Below, in pieces: positions 1-8,165 of a DNA stretch of 15,414 bases (positions are counted from its first letter, which is position 1; every line of letters begins with the position of its first letter). The DNA comes from JBMYQA01 sp049600855 (GTDB taxonomy: Bacteria; Bacteroidota; Bacteroidia; Cytophagales; Flammeovirgaceae): NCBI GenBank assembly GCA_049600855.1, contig JBMYQA010000129.1, forward strand, positions 1 through 15,414, read 5' to 3'. The notes beneath the pieces were generated by a model. The model saw only the letters and a program-made list of their open reading frames with translations, was not told the DNA's origin and made no database searches. The translations under genes and the position numbers were made by a program.

Positions 1-309
1 ATCCATTTCAGGTAATGCTTCATAAATGGCAGCAGGTATTTTTTCCTTCTCTACACTTTCGCCAGCTTCTTTCCAGATGCCATTTGCATCAAAGCTGCAA
101 TATTTGTAAACTGCCTTATGTTGGAAAGTAATAATGTATAAATTGTTCACTTTTCTCCATCCAAATAATAGCTTTTCACCAAGATATTTCTTTTCGAAAG
201 CAGTGGTGATTTTTTCGGTTGGCTTTACCTCTTGACCATCCTGATTTTGTGCTTGTAATCCTATAGTAAATAGGAAACAACATATTAATAGGAAGTTTGT
301 TTTTTTCAT
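1..309 (-). CDS. Secreted PepSY-like (DUF2874-type) protein, partial
   Basis: The reading frame is open from the ATG at 309 to the window edge and gives 103 residues; the C-terminus is outside the window. Residues 1-20 form a signal peptide (Lys-Lys, hydrophobic core, then LQA before QNQ), so the product is exported to the periplasm or beyond. The mature part has the pattern of the PepSY-like family found in Bacteroidota: an AF..KY start (about 37-42), a Trp at 51, a beta strand YIITFQ (58-63), a second strand leading to FDANGIWKE (73-81), then IPAAIYEALPE (91-101). These proteins are usually small periplasmic proteins of unknown role with one or two such units. The start is the ATG before KKTNFLL, because it gives a complete signal peptide. 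Family assignment rests on pattern memory; export is much surer than function. Confidence 0.62.
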   Translation of the reverse strand, partial: MKKTNFLLICCFLFTIGLQAQNQDGQEVKPTEKITTAFEKKYLGEKLLFGWRKVNNLYIITFQHKAVYKYCSFDANGIWKEAGESVEKEKIPAAIYEALPEMD

Positions 310-673
310 TGCTAGTAAAATAGATGAATCTTTTTTTAGAGAAACGTTTATTTGCCCAATCTGTTGCCAGAACAGTCCAATAAACCATAAAAATCAATCG
401 TTGTTGGTGTAAGAAAGTCAAATAATTTTTACGAAATACGCATGGATAAACCGATTATAAAGACATAACATGGTATATTTCATGCACCACTCAGCCATTG
501 AGCAAGCAGGTATCTCTAACTAACGCATACTAATTTGCACGATTTATCGTATCATTGCGATGCTTATTCATCAGCAATAGGTGCTCACAATTACAACAGA
601 AACTAATTCACTATTCTAACTAGTTCAAACCCATTGATAACATACATTTAAATCTTATTGGAAACTTAATAAT
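310..673. other. Intergenic region between divergent genes (364 bp)
   Basis: This AT-rich stretch separates the minus-strand PepSY-like gene from the plus-strand amidohydrolase, so it should hold the promoters of both. I found no exact TAnnTTTG box on either strand with a correctly spaced TTG. A near match TACATTTA lies at 643-650 but has no well-placed upstream element. The only open frames are very short and show no protein-like features. I see no structured RNA. Confidence 0.5.
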
Positions 674-3600
674 ATGAGACAAGCAGTACTATTTATTTTC
701 TTTTTACTGGCTTTCAGCAGTTTACATGCGCAAGACCACTTTCCTTTAAATGGAATTACCGACAATCGCTCCAACAGCTATGCCCTTACTAATGCCACGA
801 TTTACGTTGATCATCAAACGAAACTTGAAAAAGCAAGCCTCTTGATTAAAGATGGAAAAGTGGTAGAAGTGGGTATAAATGTAACGATTCCAAGTGAGTA
901 TACGCAATTAGACCTAAATGGTAGATTCATTTATCCTTCGTTCATTGATTTACATTCTACGTATGGGATGCCCGAAGTAAAACGCCCTGGTTTCAATTGG
1001 GGATCTAGTGAAAAAATTACTCCGCTCACTAAGGGAGCTTACAACGCAAATGATGCTATAAAATCAGCCTTTAACGCTTCAGAATCTTTTCAAGCCAGTA
1101 AAAAAACGGCAAAATCAATGCGAGGCTTAGGCTTTGGTACTGTATTAACATTTCGTCCTGATGGCCTTGCTCGGGGCACTGGTGCTGTAGTCACTTTAGC
1201 AGATGACGTGGAAAATAAAGTCATTTTAAATGGAAAAGCCTCAGCACATTACTCGTTTTCTAAAGGTTCATCAGAACAAAACTATCCCATTTCTTATATG
1301 GGTTTTGTAGCAGTACTGCGACAAACCCATTACGATGCGCAATGGTATCAAACGGCAAAAAATGAAAACTTTTTCGATCATACCCTAGAAGCTTATCATG
1401 CGAATGCAAAACTTCCCCAGTTTTTTGATGCAGGAAATTGGCAAGATGTATTAAGAGCTGACAAAATTGGAGATGAGCTTGGCAAACAATACATCATCAG
1501 AACCAAAACGGATACTTACAGACGTATAAAAGCGCTCAAAGGCACAGGAGCAACCTTAATTGTCCCGATTAATTTCCCAAAAGCTTACAAAGTTGAAGAC
1601 CCTTTTGATGCCCGTAATGTCACACTCGCTCAGATGAAACACTGGGAATTGGCTCCAACTAACCTTGCTCGCCTTGCCGAAGCTGGCATAGCATTTTGCA
1701 TTACTGCTGCTGATCTCAAATCAAAAGCAGCATTTTTACCTAATCTCAGAAAAGCCATAAAAAATGGGCTTTCTGAAGAAGATGCATTAAAAGCGTTAAC
1801 CAGCACTCCCGCAAAATTAATTCATGTTTCCGATCAAGTTGGTAGCCTTAAAAAAGGCATGATTGCCAATTTCATCGTTACTTCAGGAAATATTTTTGAA
1901 GATAAATCCAAAATCCACCACAATTGGATTCAGGGAAAACCCTATGTTATCAAAGCAATTGACGACAGCAAATACAATGGACTGTATACCTTAAACATTG
2001 GAGAAACGTCTCATAACTTAGAAATCAACGGGAAAGCGGGTGCTCCTGCTTTCAAAATTGTAGTGAATGACAGTACTACCACTAAAGTAAAAGGCAGTAT
2101 CAAAGATGGCCTCATTACCTTAAGTTTTAAAGCCAAGAAAGATGACCCTGCAAGCATTCGACTTTCGGGTTGGTTTAATGGAGCCAATGAGTTGACAAAA
2201 TATGGTTTTAAAGGAAAAGCGGAGCTATTAGATGGTTCCATGGTAGATTGGAATGCAAATTTTCAAAAAGAGTTAGCAGAGAAAGAGAAAGATGACAAAT
2301 CAGCAGAAAAAGAAGAAGAAAAACCCGAAGTAGGCGATTTGATCTATCCTTTTACAGCATTTGGATCTACTGAAATCCCTCAGCAAGAGGACTTTATCAT
2401 TAAAAATGCGACGGTGTGGACCAATGAAAAAGATGGTGTGCTTCAAAATGCAGATGTGATTGTGAAAGGAGGAAAAATTTCACGAGTAGGAAAAAACTTA
2501 AGTGGTAATGGCTTAACAGTGATTGACGGCACAGGAAAGCACTTAACTTCTGGAATCATTGACGAACATTCCCACATTGCCCTCCGCAGCGTTAATGATG
2601 TAGATGTCGTATCGTCACAAGTGCGTATGGAAGATGTGGTTGACTCTGAAGACATTGACATTTACCGCCAATTGGCTGGTGGAGTAACCGCCGCTCAATT
2701 GCTACACGGTTCTGCAAACCCTGTAGGGGGACAATCCGCACTTGTTAAGTTAAAGTGGGGCGTTAGCCCAAATGAGATGCTCATTCCAGGAGCTGATCAA
2801 TACATCAAATTTGCACTGGGAGAAAATGTAAAGCGATCGAGAAGTAGCAATTCAATCCGTTTTCCTCAAACGCGTATGGGAGTCGAACAGATTTACATCG
2901 ATTATTTTACGCAGGCGAAAGAATACGATGCAAAGTGGAAAGCGTATAACAAGCTATCAGCCAGTGCCAAAGCCAATACACCTGCTCCTCGCCGAGATTT
3001 ACAATTGGAGGCCATGGCAGAAATTCTCAACAACAAACGCTTCATCACGTGTCACTCTTATGTGCAATCAGAAATTAATATGCTCATGAAAGTAGCTGAG
3101 CAATTTGGTTTTACGGTGAATACATTTACCCATATTTTGGAAGGATATAAAGTGGCTGATAAAATGAAGGAACACGGTGCTGGCGCTTCTACCTTTGCCG
3201 ATTGGTGGGCCTATAAATACGAAGTAAAAGATGCCATTCCCTTTAACCCTACATTAATGCACAATGAAGGCGTTGTGGTAGCCATCAACTCCGATGATGC
3301 TGAAATGGGACGCAGACTCAACCACGAAGCCGCGAAATCAATAAAATATGGCGGCATGTCCGAAGAGGATGCATGGAAAATGGTCACGTTAAACCCTGCA
3401 AAGTTGCTTCATTTAGATCAACAAATGGGTAGTATCAAATCTGGTAAAGATGCCGATCTTGTATTGTGGTCTGACAATCCTTTATCCATTTATGCAAAAG
3501 CCGAAAAAACATTTATAGATGGCATTGCTTATTACGATGCTGAAAAGGATAAAGCCCTTCAAGCATACATTCAGAAAGAACGTGCGCGCCTGATCCAGAA

Positions 3601-3703
3601 AATGCTTGACAAAGGGGGTAAAGGCAGTAGCAAGGGTTGGCAAACACCTAAGCCAAAATATAAAAAACAATTCCATTGTGATGATTTAGAAAATCGTCAG
3701 TAA
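674..3703 (+). CDS. Exported tandem amidohydrolase (imidazolonepropionase-like)
   Basis: This 1009-residue protein begins with a signal peptide (1-20, ending LHAQ), so it acts outside the cytoplasm. It contains two amidohydrolase units. The second (about 570-990) looks catalytically complete: H632-S-H634 on the first strand (IIDEHSH), H794 (TCHSY), H820 (FTHILEG) and D874/D875 (NSDDAEMGRR) match the metal-binding pattern of the imidazolonepropionase-like group. The first unit (about 30-430) keeps the fold signature (FIDLHS, STPAKLIH, GSLKKGMIANF) but has H94-S-T96 where the HxH pair should be, so it is probably inactive. Between them lie a beta-rich segment (about 435-535) and a charged Glu/Lys linker (about 536-553). 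The substrate cannot be read from sequence; related proteins include peptidase-like and cyclic-amide hydrolases. It is probably transcribed alone, since a strong terminator follows. Proteins of about 1000 residues with this doubled layout are common in Bacteroidota. Confidence 0.88.
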   Translation: MRQAVLFIFFLLAFSSLHAQDHFPLNGITDNRSNSYALTNATIYVDHQTKLEKASLLIKDGKVVEVGINVTIPSEYTQLDLNGRFIYPSFIDLHSTYGMPEVKRPGFNWGSSEKITPLTKGAYNANDAIKSAFNASESFQASKKTAKSMRGLGFGTVLTFRPDGLARGTGAVVTLADDVENKVILNGKASAHYSFSKGSSEQNYPISYMGFVAVLRQTHYDAQWYQTAKNENFFDHTLEAYHANAKLPQFFDAGNWQDVLRADKIGDELGKQYIIRTKTDTYRRIKALKGTGATLIVPINFPKAYKVEDPFDARNVTLAQMKHWELAPTNLARLAEAGIAFCITAADLKSKAAFLPNLRKAIKNGLSEEDALKALTSTPAKLIHVSDQVGSLKKGMIANFIVTSGNIFEDKSKIHHNWIQGKPYVIKAIDDSKYNGLYTLNIGETSHNLEINGKAGAPAFKIVVNDSTTTKVKGSIKDGLITLSFKAKKDDPASIRLSGWFNGANELTKYGFKGKAELLDGSMVDWNANFQKELAEKEKDDKSAEKEEEKPEVGDLIYPFTAFGSTEIPQQEDFIIKNATVWTNEKDGVLQNADVIVKGGKISRVGKNLSGNGLTVIDGTGKHLTSGIIDEHSHIALRSVNDVDVVSSQVRMEDVVDSEDIDIYRQLAGGVTAAQLLHGSANPVGGQSALVKLKWGVSPNEMLIPGADQYIKFALGENVKRSRSSNSIRFPQTRMGVEQIYIDYFTQAKEYDAKWKAYNKLSASAKANTPAPRRDLQLEAMAEILNNKRFITCHSYVQSEINMLMKVAEQFGFTVNTFTHILEGYKVADKMKEHGAGASTFADWWAYKYEVKDAIPFNPTLMHNEGVVVAINSDDAEMGRRLNHEAAKSIKYGGMSEEDAWKMVTLNPAKLLHLDQQMGSIKSGKDADLVLWSDNPLSIYAKAEKTFIDGIAYYDAEKDKALQAYIQKERARLIQKMLDKGGKGSSKGWQTPKPKYKKQFHCDDLENRQ

Positions 3704-3723
3704 ATTACTCGCCTGTTCCATTG

Positions 3724-3772
3724 AGTTTGCCAAAGCGTAATCAATGTAAGCTTTGGCAAACTTTATTCTTTT
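3724..3772 (+). terminator. Intrinsic terminator after the amidohydrolase gene
   Basis: AGTTTGCCAAAGC (3724-3736) and GCTTTGGCAAACT (3750-3762) are a perfect 13-bp inverted repeat with a 13-nt loop, followed by the T-rich run TTATTCTTTT. It starts 20 bp after the amidohydrolase stop codon and ends before the lipoprotein gene, which therefore probably has its own promoter. Confidence 0.85.
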
Positions 3773-3804
3773 AGCACTTTTTTGGAATCATCAACACTCG
3801 CATT

Positions 3805-4368
3805 ATGAAACAACTCCTTTTTGGACTTTTTGTAATTGGACTCCTTACTTCTTGCGCAAAAAAGCCATTGACTAGTGCTGAACGTAACTTACTCGTTAAT
3901 CCCAAATCCTTTGAAGCTTACAATATCTTTTTTGCCAACGCGGATAGTATTGGAAAATACAAAAAAGTAAAGTTTGTTGATGGAGGAACCGAATTGGAGT
4001 TTCAGTTTGAATCTAGTAAAAGTGATTCTAACGAACTATTTATCAATAATGTCATCGCTATCGAGGCGAATAAGTTAGAAGCAAAAGTCGCCTATGCCGC
4101 AGAAAGAGGGGCATTAAAAATTATCAATAAAGGAGGGATCAAATTCCATAAGCTGAATGATTTATTTGCCTATGGCGATGATTCTCAATTCTATTTACTC
4201 GAAACCAAGGATAAAACGCCAATTGGTAATTTACTACAATACCGTAAAGATAAAGTAGTGTATTTCCTCGTCTTTTTTGGTGTATATTTTGATGATAAAA
4301 CGGACTGGGAGGACTTTATCTTACCAAAATTAAAGGCCATTGATGAATTTGTGACACAACCAAAGTAA
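3805..4368 (+). CDS. Small lipoprotein of unknown function
   Basis: The 187-residue product has a lipoprotein signal: Lys3, a hydrophobic core, and the lipobox L-T-S-C with the acylated cysteine at C17. It should be anchored in the inner or outer membrane facing the periplasm. The mature part is mixed alpha/beta with alternating polar and hydrophobic residues and a hydrophobic strand VVYFLVFFGVYF at about 152-163; no transmembrane helix is needed to explain it. I do not recognise the family. The start is the ATG giving the complete signal sequence. The gene ends only 4 bp from the convergent xdhC stop codon, so there is no room for a terminator between them. I see no functional link with its neighbours. 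Confidence 0.75.
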   Translation: MKQLLFGLFVIGLLTSCAKKPLTSAERNLLVNPKSFEAYNIFFANADSIGKYKKVKFVDGGTELEFQFESSKSDSNELFINNVIAIEANKLEAKVAYAAERGALKIINKGGIKFHKLNDLFAYGDDSQFYLLETKDKTPIGNLLQYRKDKVVYFLVFFGVYFDDKTDWEDFILPKLKAIDEFVTQPK

Positions 4369-4372
4369 TCAG

Positions 4373-5356
4373 CTACAAGTCCACTGAAGCACTAGGCGAA
4401 TTTTTCACCTTAATGAGTTCCGCTAAAATACTAATGGCAATTTCTTCTGGCGTTTTACTATAAATTTGTACACCTATCGGCGAATACACCTGATCAATTA
4501 AATGACGCGCTATTCCCTCCTGCTCTAGCTCTTGAAAAAGCGTTTTCACTTTTTCCTTGCTCCCCATCATTCCCAAATAACGAAACGTTTTTCCAATTAG
4601 GCGTTTTAATATGACCTTATCTGTTCGATAGCCAAAAGACATCAACACCACATAATGATGATCACCTGTTGGAATGTACTGATCGATCTCGGTATAATCA
4701 GAAACTTTCACAAACCTTGCACTTTGATTTAATTCTATGGTATTCAAATCATCGCGATCATCAAATACCGTGATGGCAAATCCAAGTTGTTTGCCAATTG
4801 TAGACAGCGCTAAGCCTACATGCCCTCCACCTACGATCAATAACTGCGGTTGAAAACCAATATCTTCTATGCAATTCCATTTTCCATCATGAGTTAAGGC
4901 CAAGTGGAACTGTTGTGGTGCGGTGTGTTTGGATTGGAAATCAATTCCAACTTCTGTGAGTTGTAACAAACCATAAGTGTGAGTGGTAACTGCTTTCAAA
5001 ATAGATGCTACCAATGGAACAGCTTCCTGAGTTAAGGAATAAAATGCAATAGTTTGTTCACCTGAACAAATCATCCCCGATTTATTTTCCTTGATCCCAC
5101 CTTGATGAATCTGCCGTTTGATAAAGGGGGCAAATTCTGCTTTTAATAAAGTTTCTTTACACCATTCCACCAGTTTAAATTCCATAATCCCCCCTCCAAT
5201 CGATCCCCATAAGAAGCCTGATTCACTAACCAACATTTTAAAACCTTGTCGGCCAGGGCTACTGCCACTACTATCGATCACATACAACAACACCACTCGA
5301 TTTCCTGTTGATAATTCTGCTAACAGCTTCTTCCAAAATTCTTCTTGTAATCGCAT
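4373..5356 (-). CDS. xdhC: XdhC-type molybdenum cofactor insertion protein
   Basis: XdhC proteins bind molybdenum cofactor, help its sulfuration, and insert it into xanthine dehydrogenase; they are not part of the mature enzyme. The 327-residue product has both family domains. The N-terminal XdhC/CoxI domain includes DSSGSSPGRQGFKM (28-41), GSIGGGIME (51-59) and MICSGE (95-100, with C97). The C-terminal Rossmann-like domain starts with LLIVGGGHVG (172-181) and VFDDR (197-201), and ends with a YSPIGVQIYSKTPEEIA segment (291-307) diagnostic of the family. It is the last gene of the xdh operon, 15 bp after the membrane protein gene. The start fits the family's usual N-terminus. Confidence in family is very high; partnership with the XdhAB encoded here follows from operon position. 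Confidence 0.93.
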   Translation of the reverse strand: MRLQEEFWKKLLAELSTGNRVVLLYVIDSSGSSPGRQGFKMLVSESGFLWGSIGGGIMEFKLVEWCKETLLKAEFAPFIKRQIHQGGIKENKSGMICSGEQTIAFYSLTQEAVPLVASILKAVTTHTYGLLQLTEVGIDFQSKHTAPQQFHLALTHDGKWNCIEDIGFQPQLLIVGGGHVGLALSTIGKQLGFAITVFDDRDDLNTIELNQSARFVKVSDYTEIDQYIPTGDHHYVVLMSFGYRTDKVILKRLIGKTFRYLGMMGSKEKVKTLFQELEQEGIARHLIDQVYSPIGVQIYSKTPEEIAISILAELIKVKNSPSASVDL

Positions 5357-5371
5357 ATGAAGTAATCTGTT

Positions 5372-5860
5372 TTATTGAAACCAAATGGCGCTGAGCGCAT
5401 AATAGAGAGCCATTAAAGCTGAAAAAAGTGCGCTGGCTAAAAAACGCCACTCCAAATTCACTTTATTCTGTATGAGGTAATTCGCAGCAATGGAAATCGG
5501 AATATTGACGGCAAAAGAAATGAGCCCTATTTCTAATAAATTCCAATCGATTTGATCGTATTGGGCGGAAAACAGTTTTAAAAATAAAATATGCCGAGCA
5601 ATCCAAATCGGATTAAAATACAAAATGGCTAAAGCCGTTCGCTTCATGGCATCTTGAATGCCATTTACGGCTCCTACCTTTTGATCGATCCATTTAAAAT
5701 AATTCGGAATTTCAAAAGCATAGACCGTACAACCGATCAGCAAAATTCCCAGCATCCGTTCCCACAAAAACGCATTGGAAATGATCGCTGCCAAAGTATC
5801 ACCCGTAGTATAAATTACTCCACCACGAATAATGTTTGACACTTTATATTCGAACTTCAT
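5372..5860 (-). CDS. Four-helix membrane protein, Mpv17/PMP22-like, in xdh operon
   Basis: I use the ATG at 5860, one base after the xdhB stop codon, giving 162 residues; the longer frame to 5917 would overlap the xdhB C-terminus by 56 bp. Hydrophobic segments lie at about 9-30, 35-52, 74-98, 106-130 and 138-160. No family is certain. However, several landmarks line up in order with eukaryotic Mpv17/PMP22 proteins: a Gly-Asp after helix 1 (TTGD, 18-21), LIGCTVYAFEIPNYFKWID (41-59, compare LGCGFVGP..GGWYKVLD), DAMKR…F-N-P (70-84, compare DALKK…F-A-P), and ANYLI…LEWRFLAS (126-143) near the end. This is my inference from remembered family patterns. Tight spacing on both sides suggests translational coupling with xdhB and xdhC, so a job connected with purine oxidation, for example passage of a small molecule through the membrane, is possible but unproven. 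Confidence 0.72.
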   Translation of the reverse strand: MKFEYKVSNIIRGGVIYTTGDTLAAIISNAFLWERMLGILLIGCTVYAFEIPNYFKWIDQKVGAVNGIQDAMKRTALAILYFNPIWIARHILFLKLFSAQYDQIDWNLLEIGLISFAVNIPISIAANYLIQNKVNLEWRFLASALFSALMALYYALSAIWFQ

Positions 5861-5861
5861 G

Positions 5862-8165
5862 CTATTCTTTTGCTGTAAGTATGTTGGATTCTTGTTTAGC
5901 GTAAATGGGCAAACCATACAAGCCTGTTAAGACCTTTTCGTGCGTATAAGGCGCATCAAACGCCAGTTGATATGCTCCATTAAACGCTTTTATGGCATGC
6001 TGAATGGCAAAATAAGCTCCTATCCCGTACATGAGTGGCGGTTCACCTACAGCTTTTGATTTTAGAATAGCCATCGCTGTACTTTCAGTATCTAACGCTT
6101 CAATTACGACTTCTTTGGGCACGGAATAAATATCGGGAATTTTATAGGTAGATAGGGTACTTGAATTCAAGTGTCCCTGCTCATTATAGTTGATTTCTTC
6201 CATGGTCATCCAACCCATCCCTTGCACCAAACCTCCTTCAATCTGTCCTCGGTCAACCATCATATTCATGCTTTTTCCAAAATCATGCACGAGCTTCACC
6301 GAATCAAATTCATAAGTTCCGCGCACACAATCTACGGTTACTTCCGTAAGTGCTAAACCGTATACATGATAAGCGAATGGGTGCCCTTTCTCTTTCGTTT
6401 TATCGTAATGAATCACAGGTGTTGCATAATGCCCATGTTCCGTTAAACAAACCCGATCTAAAAATGCCTGTTCAATGAGTTGTTGCCACGACAGCCCTGT
6501 CGGTTTACCCGCACTAAATACCACTTCATCCTGAAAAGTAATCGCATCGACACTCACATCTAAATGCGTTGAGGCACAGCGTTTTAAACGATCGTTCAAT
6601 GCATTACATGCCAATTGCAAGGCTTTACCATTCAAATCGGCTGTAGCGCTAGCAGCACTTGGAGAAGTATTTGAGATACGCGTAGTGTTGGTCGTTTCTA
6701 ATTTTACCAAACTCGGCGAAATGGAAAATAATTGTGCCGCAATTTGGAGCATTTTTGTATTCACCCCCTGCCCCATTTCTACGGCACCTGTGCTTATACC
6801 CACACTTCCATCATGATAGATATGCACCAATGCTCTAGCCTGNNNNNNNNNNATAGGCGTTTTAGTAAATGATATCCCAAAACAAATCGGCATGAGTGAA
6901 ATTCCTTTTTTTACTTGCTGATGCGTTTGATTGAATTGATTTACTGCTTCAAAAGCTTGATTAATGGGAAACTTCTGATTCAACACTTCCCAAGTATGTT
7001 TCGCTTCTGCTCCTGCTACAAGCTGTCCGTAAGGAAACTCATCGCCATCATGAATGAGATTCTTTTGCTGTATTTCATAAGGCATCACGCCCAATTCATG
7101 AGCAGCATGGGCAATCGCTGATTCCATCACAAACATGCCTTGTGGCCCACCAAAACCTCGAAATGCAGTATTCGGAGGCAAGTTAGTTTTACAGCTAAAC
7201 GCCGTAGCTTGTACATGAGGAATGAAATAAGCATTGGTGCAGTGGAATAAAGTTCGTTCCATCACTGCGGGTGACAAATCTGCTGCTGCACCTGCATTTT
7301 GGTAAAAAGTGACCTCATAAGCAAGAATTTTTAAATCTGCCGATAAACCAATCTTATAATCCGAAGAATAAGGATGACGCTTCCCTGTCATCTTCATGTC
7401 ATCCATCCGATGTAACACTAGCTTGATGGGCTTATTCACGACTTGCACACCCAATGCTGCCATCACCGCCCATGGAGTCGCCTGATCTTCCTTACCACCA
7501 AATCCACCACCTAAACGATTCACATCGACTTCAATACGGTGCATAGGCACACCCAATACCCGCGCAGCAGTACGCTGCACAGCCGTTGGGCCTTGCGTGG
7601 AAGAATATAACTTCAGATTACCATTCTCTTGAGGTACGGCATATGCACCTTGTGTTTCAATGTATAAATGTTCCTGACCATTCGAATCCGCTTTTCCTTC
7701 AAACACATACGCGCATTGTTCCCATGCATGGTTTACATCTCCTAAGTTGAATGTTCGGGGTTCACACGTAAATTGCGTGTATTTATGCGCTTCCCTCGGG
7801 TCGGTAATTACTTTTTTCTTTGTATAACTGATGTTCACTAATTTCCTTGCCTTTTGAGCAATGGCCTCAGTTTCTGCGATGATTAACGCAATTGGTTGCC
7901 CTTGAAAATGCACTGCTCGATCGGCAAATAAAGGTTCATCAGGAATAATGCCTCCAATTTGGTTTTCACCAATAATGTGTTTAGCCGTCAGTATTTCAAC
8001 CACACCAGGATAAGCCTTGGCAGCGCTGAAATCAATCTGATCAATTAGCCCGTGAGCGATTTCGGCTCCTACAACTGCCCCGTATAATGTTCCTTTTAGG
8101 GTAGGAATATCATCTACATAAATGGAACGCCCAGTTACATGACCATTTGAATCTATATTTTTCAT
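5862..8165 (-). CDS. xdhB: Xanthine dehydrogenase, molybdenum-binding subunit
   Basis: This is the large subunit of a heterodimeric NAD-dependent xanthine dehydrogenase, which hydroxylates hypoxanthine and xanthine to urate. The product (767 codons as drawn) starts with the expected HVTGRSIYVDDI. Residues known from the bovine and Rhodobacter enzymes are present: Q191 (STQG), E226 in GGGFGGKE (bovine E802), R336 in NTAFRGFGGPQG (R880), F433-T434 (F1009/T1010), VEMGQG at 462-467, and the catalytic E708 in KAVGEPP (E1261). Together these favour a true purine hydroxylase over aldehyde oxidase or CO dehydrogenase. Ten Ns interrupt codons 438-441; the frame is intact on both sides, so the gene is not broken. 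Its ATG overlaps the xdhA stop (ATGA), and the next gene begins 1 nt after its stop. Confidence 0.95.
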   Translation of the reverse strand: MKNIDSNGHVTGRSIYVDDIPTLKGTLYGAVVGAEIAHGLIDQIDFSAAKAYPGVVEILTAKHIIGENQIGGIIPDEPLFADRAVHFQGQPIALIIAETEAIAQKARKLVNISYTKKKVITDPREAHKYTQFTCEPRTFNLGDVNHAWEQCAYVFEGKADSNGQEHLYIETQGAYAVPQENGNLKLYSSTQGPTAVQRTAARVLGVPMHRIEVDVNRLGGGFGGKEDQATPWAVMAALGVQVVNKPIKLVLHRMDDMKMTGKRHPYSSDYKIGLSADLKILAYEVTFYQNAGAAADLSPAVMERTLFHCTNAYFIPHVQATAFSCKTNLPPNTAFRGFGGPQGMFVMESAIAHAAHELGVMPYEIQQKNLIHDGDEFPYGQLVAGAEAKHTWEVLNQKFPINQAFEAVNQFNQTHQQVKKGISLMPICFGISFTKTPXXXXQARALVHIYHDGSVGISTGAVEMGQGVNTKMLQIAAQLFSISPSLVKLETTNTTRISNTSPSAASATADLNGKALQLACNALNDRLKRCASTHLDVSVDAITFQDEVVFSAGKPTGLSWQQLIEQAFLDRVCLTEHGHYATPVIHYDKTKEKGHPFAYHVYGLALTEVTVDCVRGTYEFDSVKLVHDFGKSMNMMVDRGQIEGGLVQGMGWMTMEEINYNEQGHLNSSTLSTYKIPDIYSVPKEVVIEALDTESTAMAILKSKAVGEPPLMYGIGAYFAIQHAIKAFNGAYQLAFDAPYTHEKVLTGLYGLPIYAKQESNILTAKE
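6843..6852. other. Assembly gap (10 Ns) inside xdhB
   Basis: Ten unknown bases lie inside the molybdenum-subunit gene. The reading frame continues on both sides. Aligning the flanks with the family pattern SFT..xLNQAGAL suggests that about 4 bases are really missing, so 10 is probably a placeholder length. Confidence 0.97.

Noticed and set aside
176..421. 81-residue minus-strand frame upstream of and overlapping the PepSY-like gene
   Set aside because: It overlaps the signal peptide and early domain of a well-supported gene in another frame, and its sequence has no protein-like features.
5861..5917. Longer 181-residue start for the membrane protein in the xdh operon
   Set aside because: It would overlap the xdhB end by 56 bp and adds a polar stretch before the first helix; the ATG one base after the xdhB stop is the natural coupled start.
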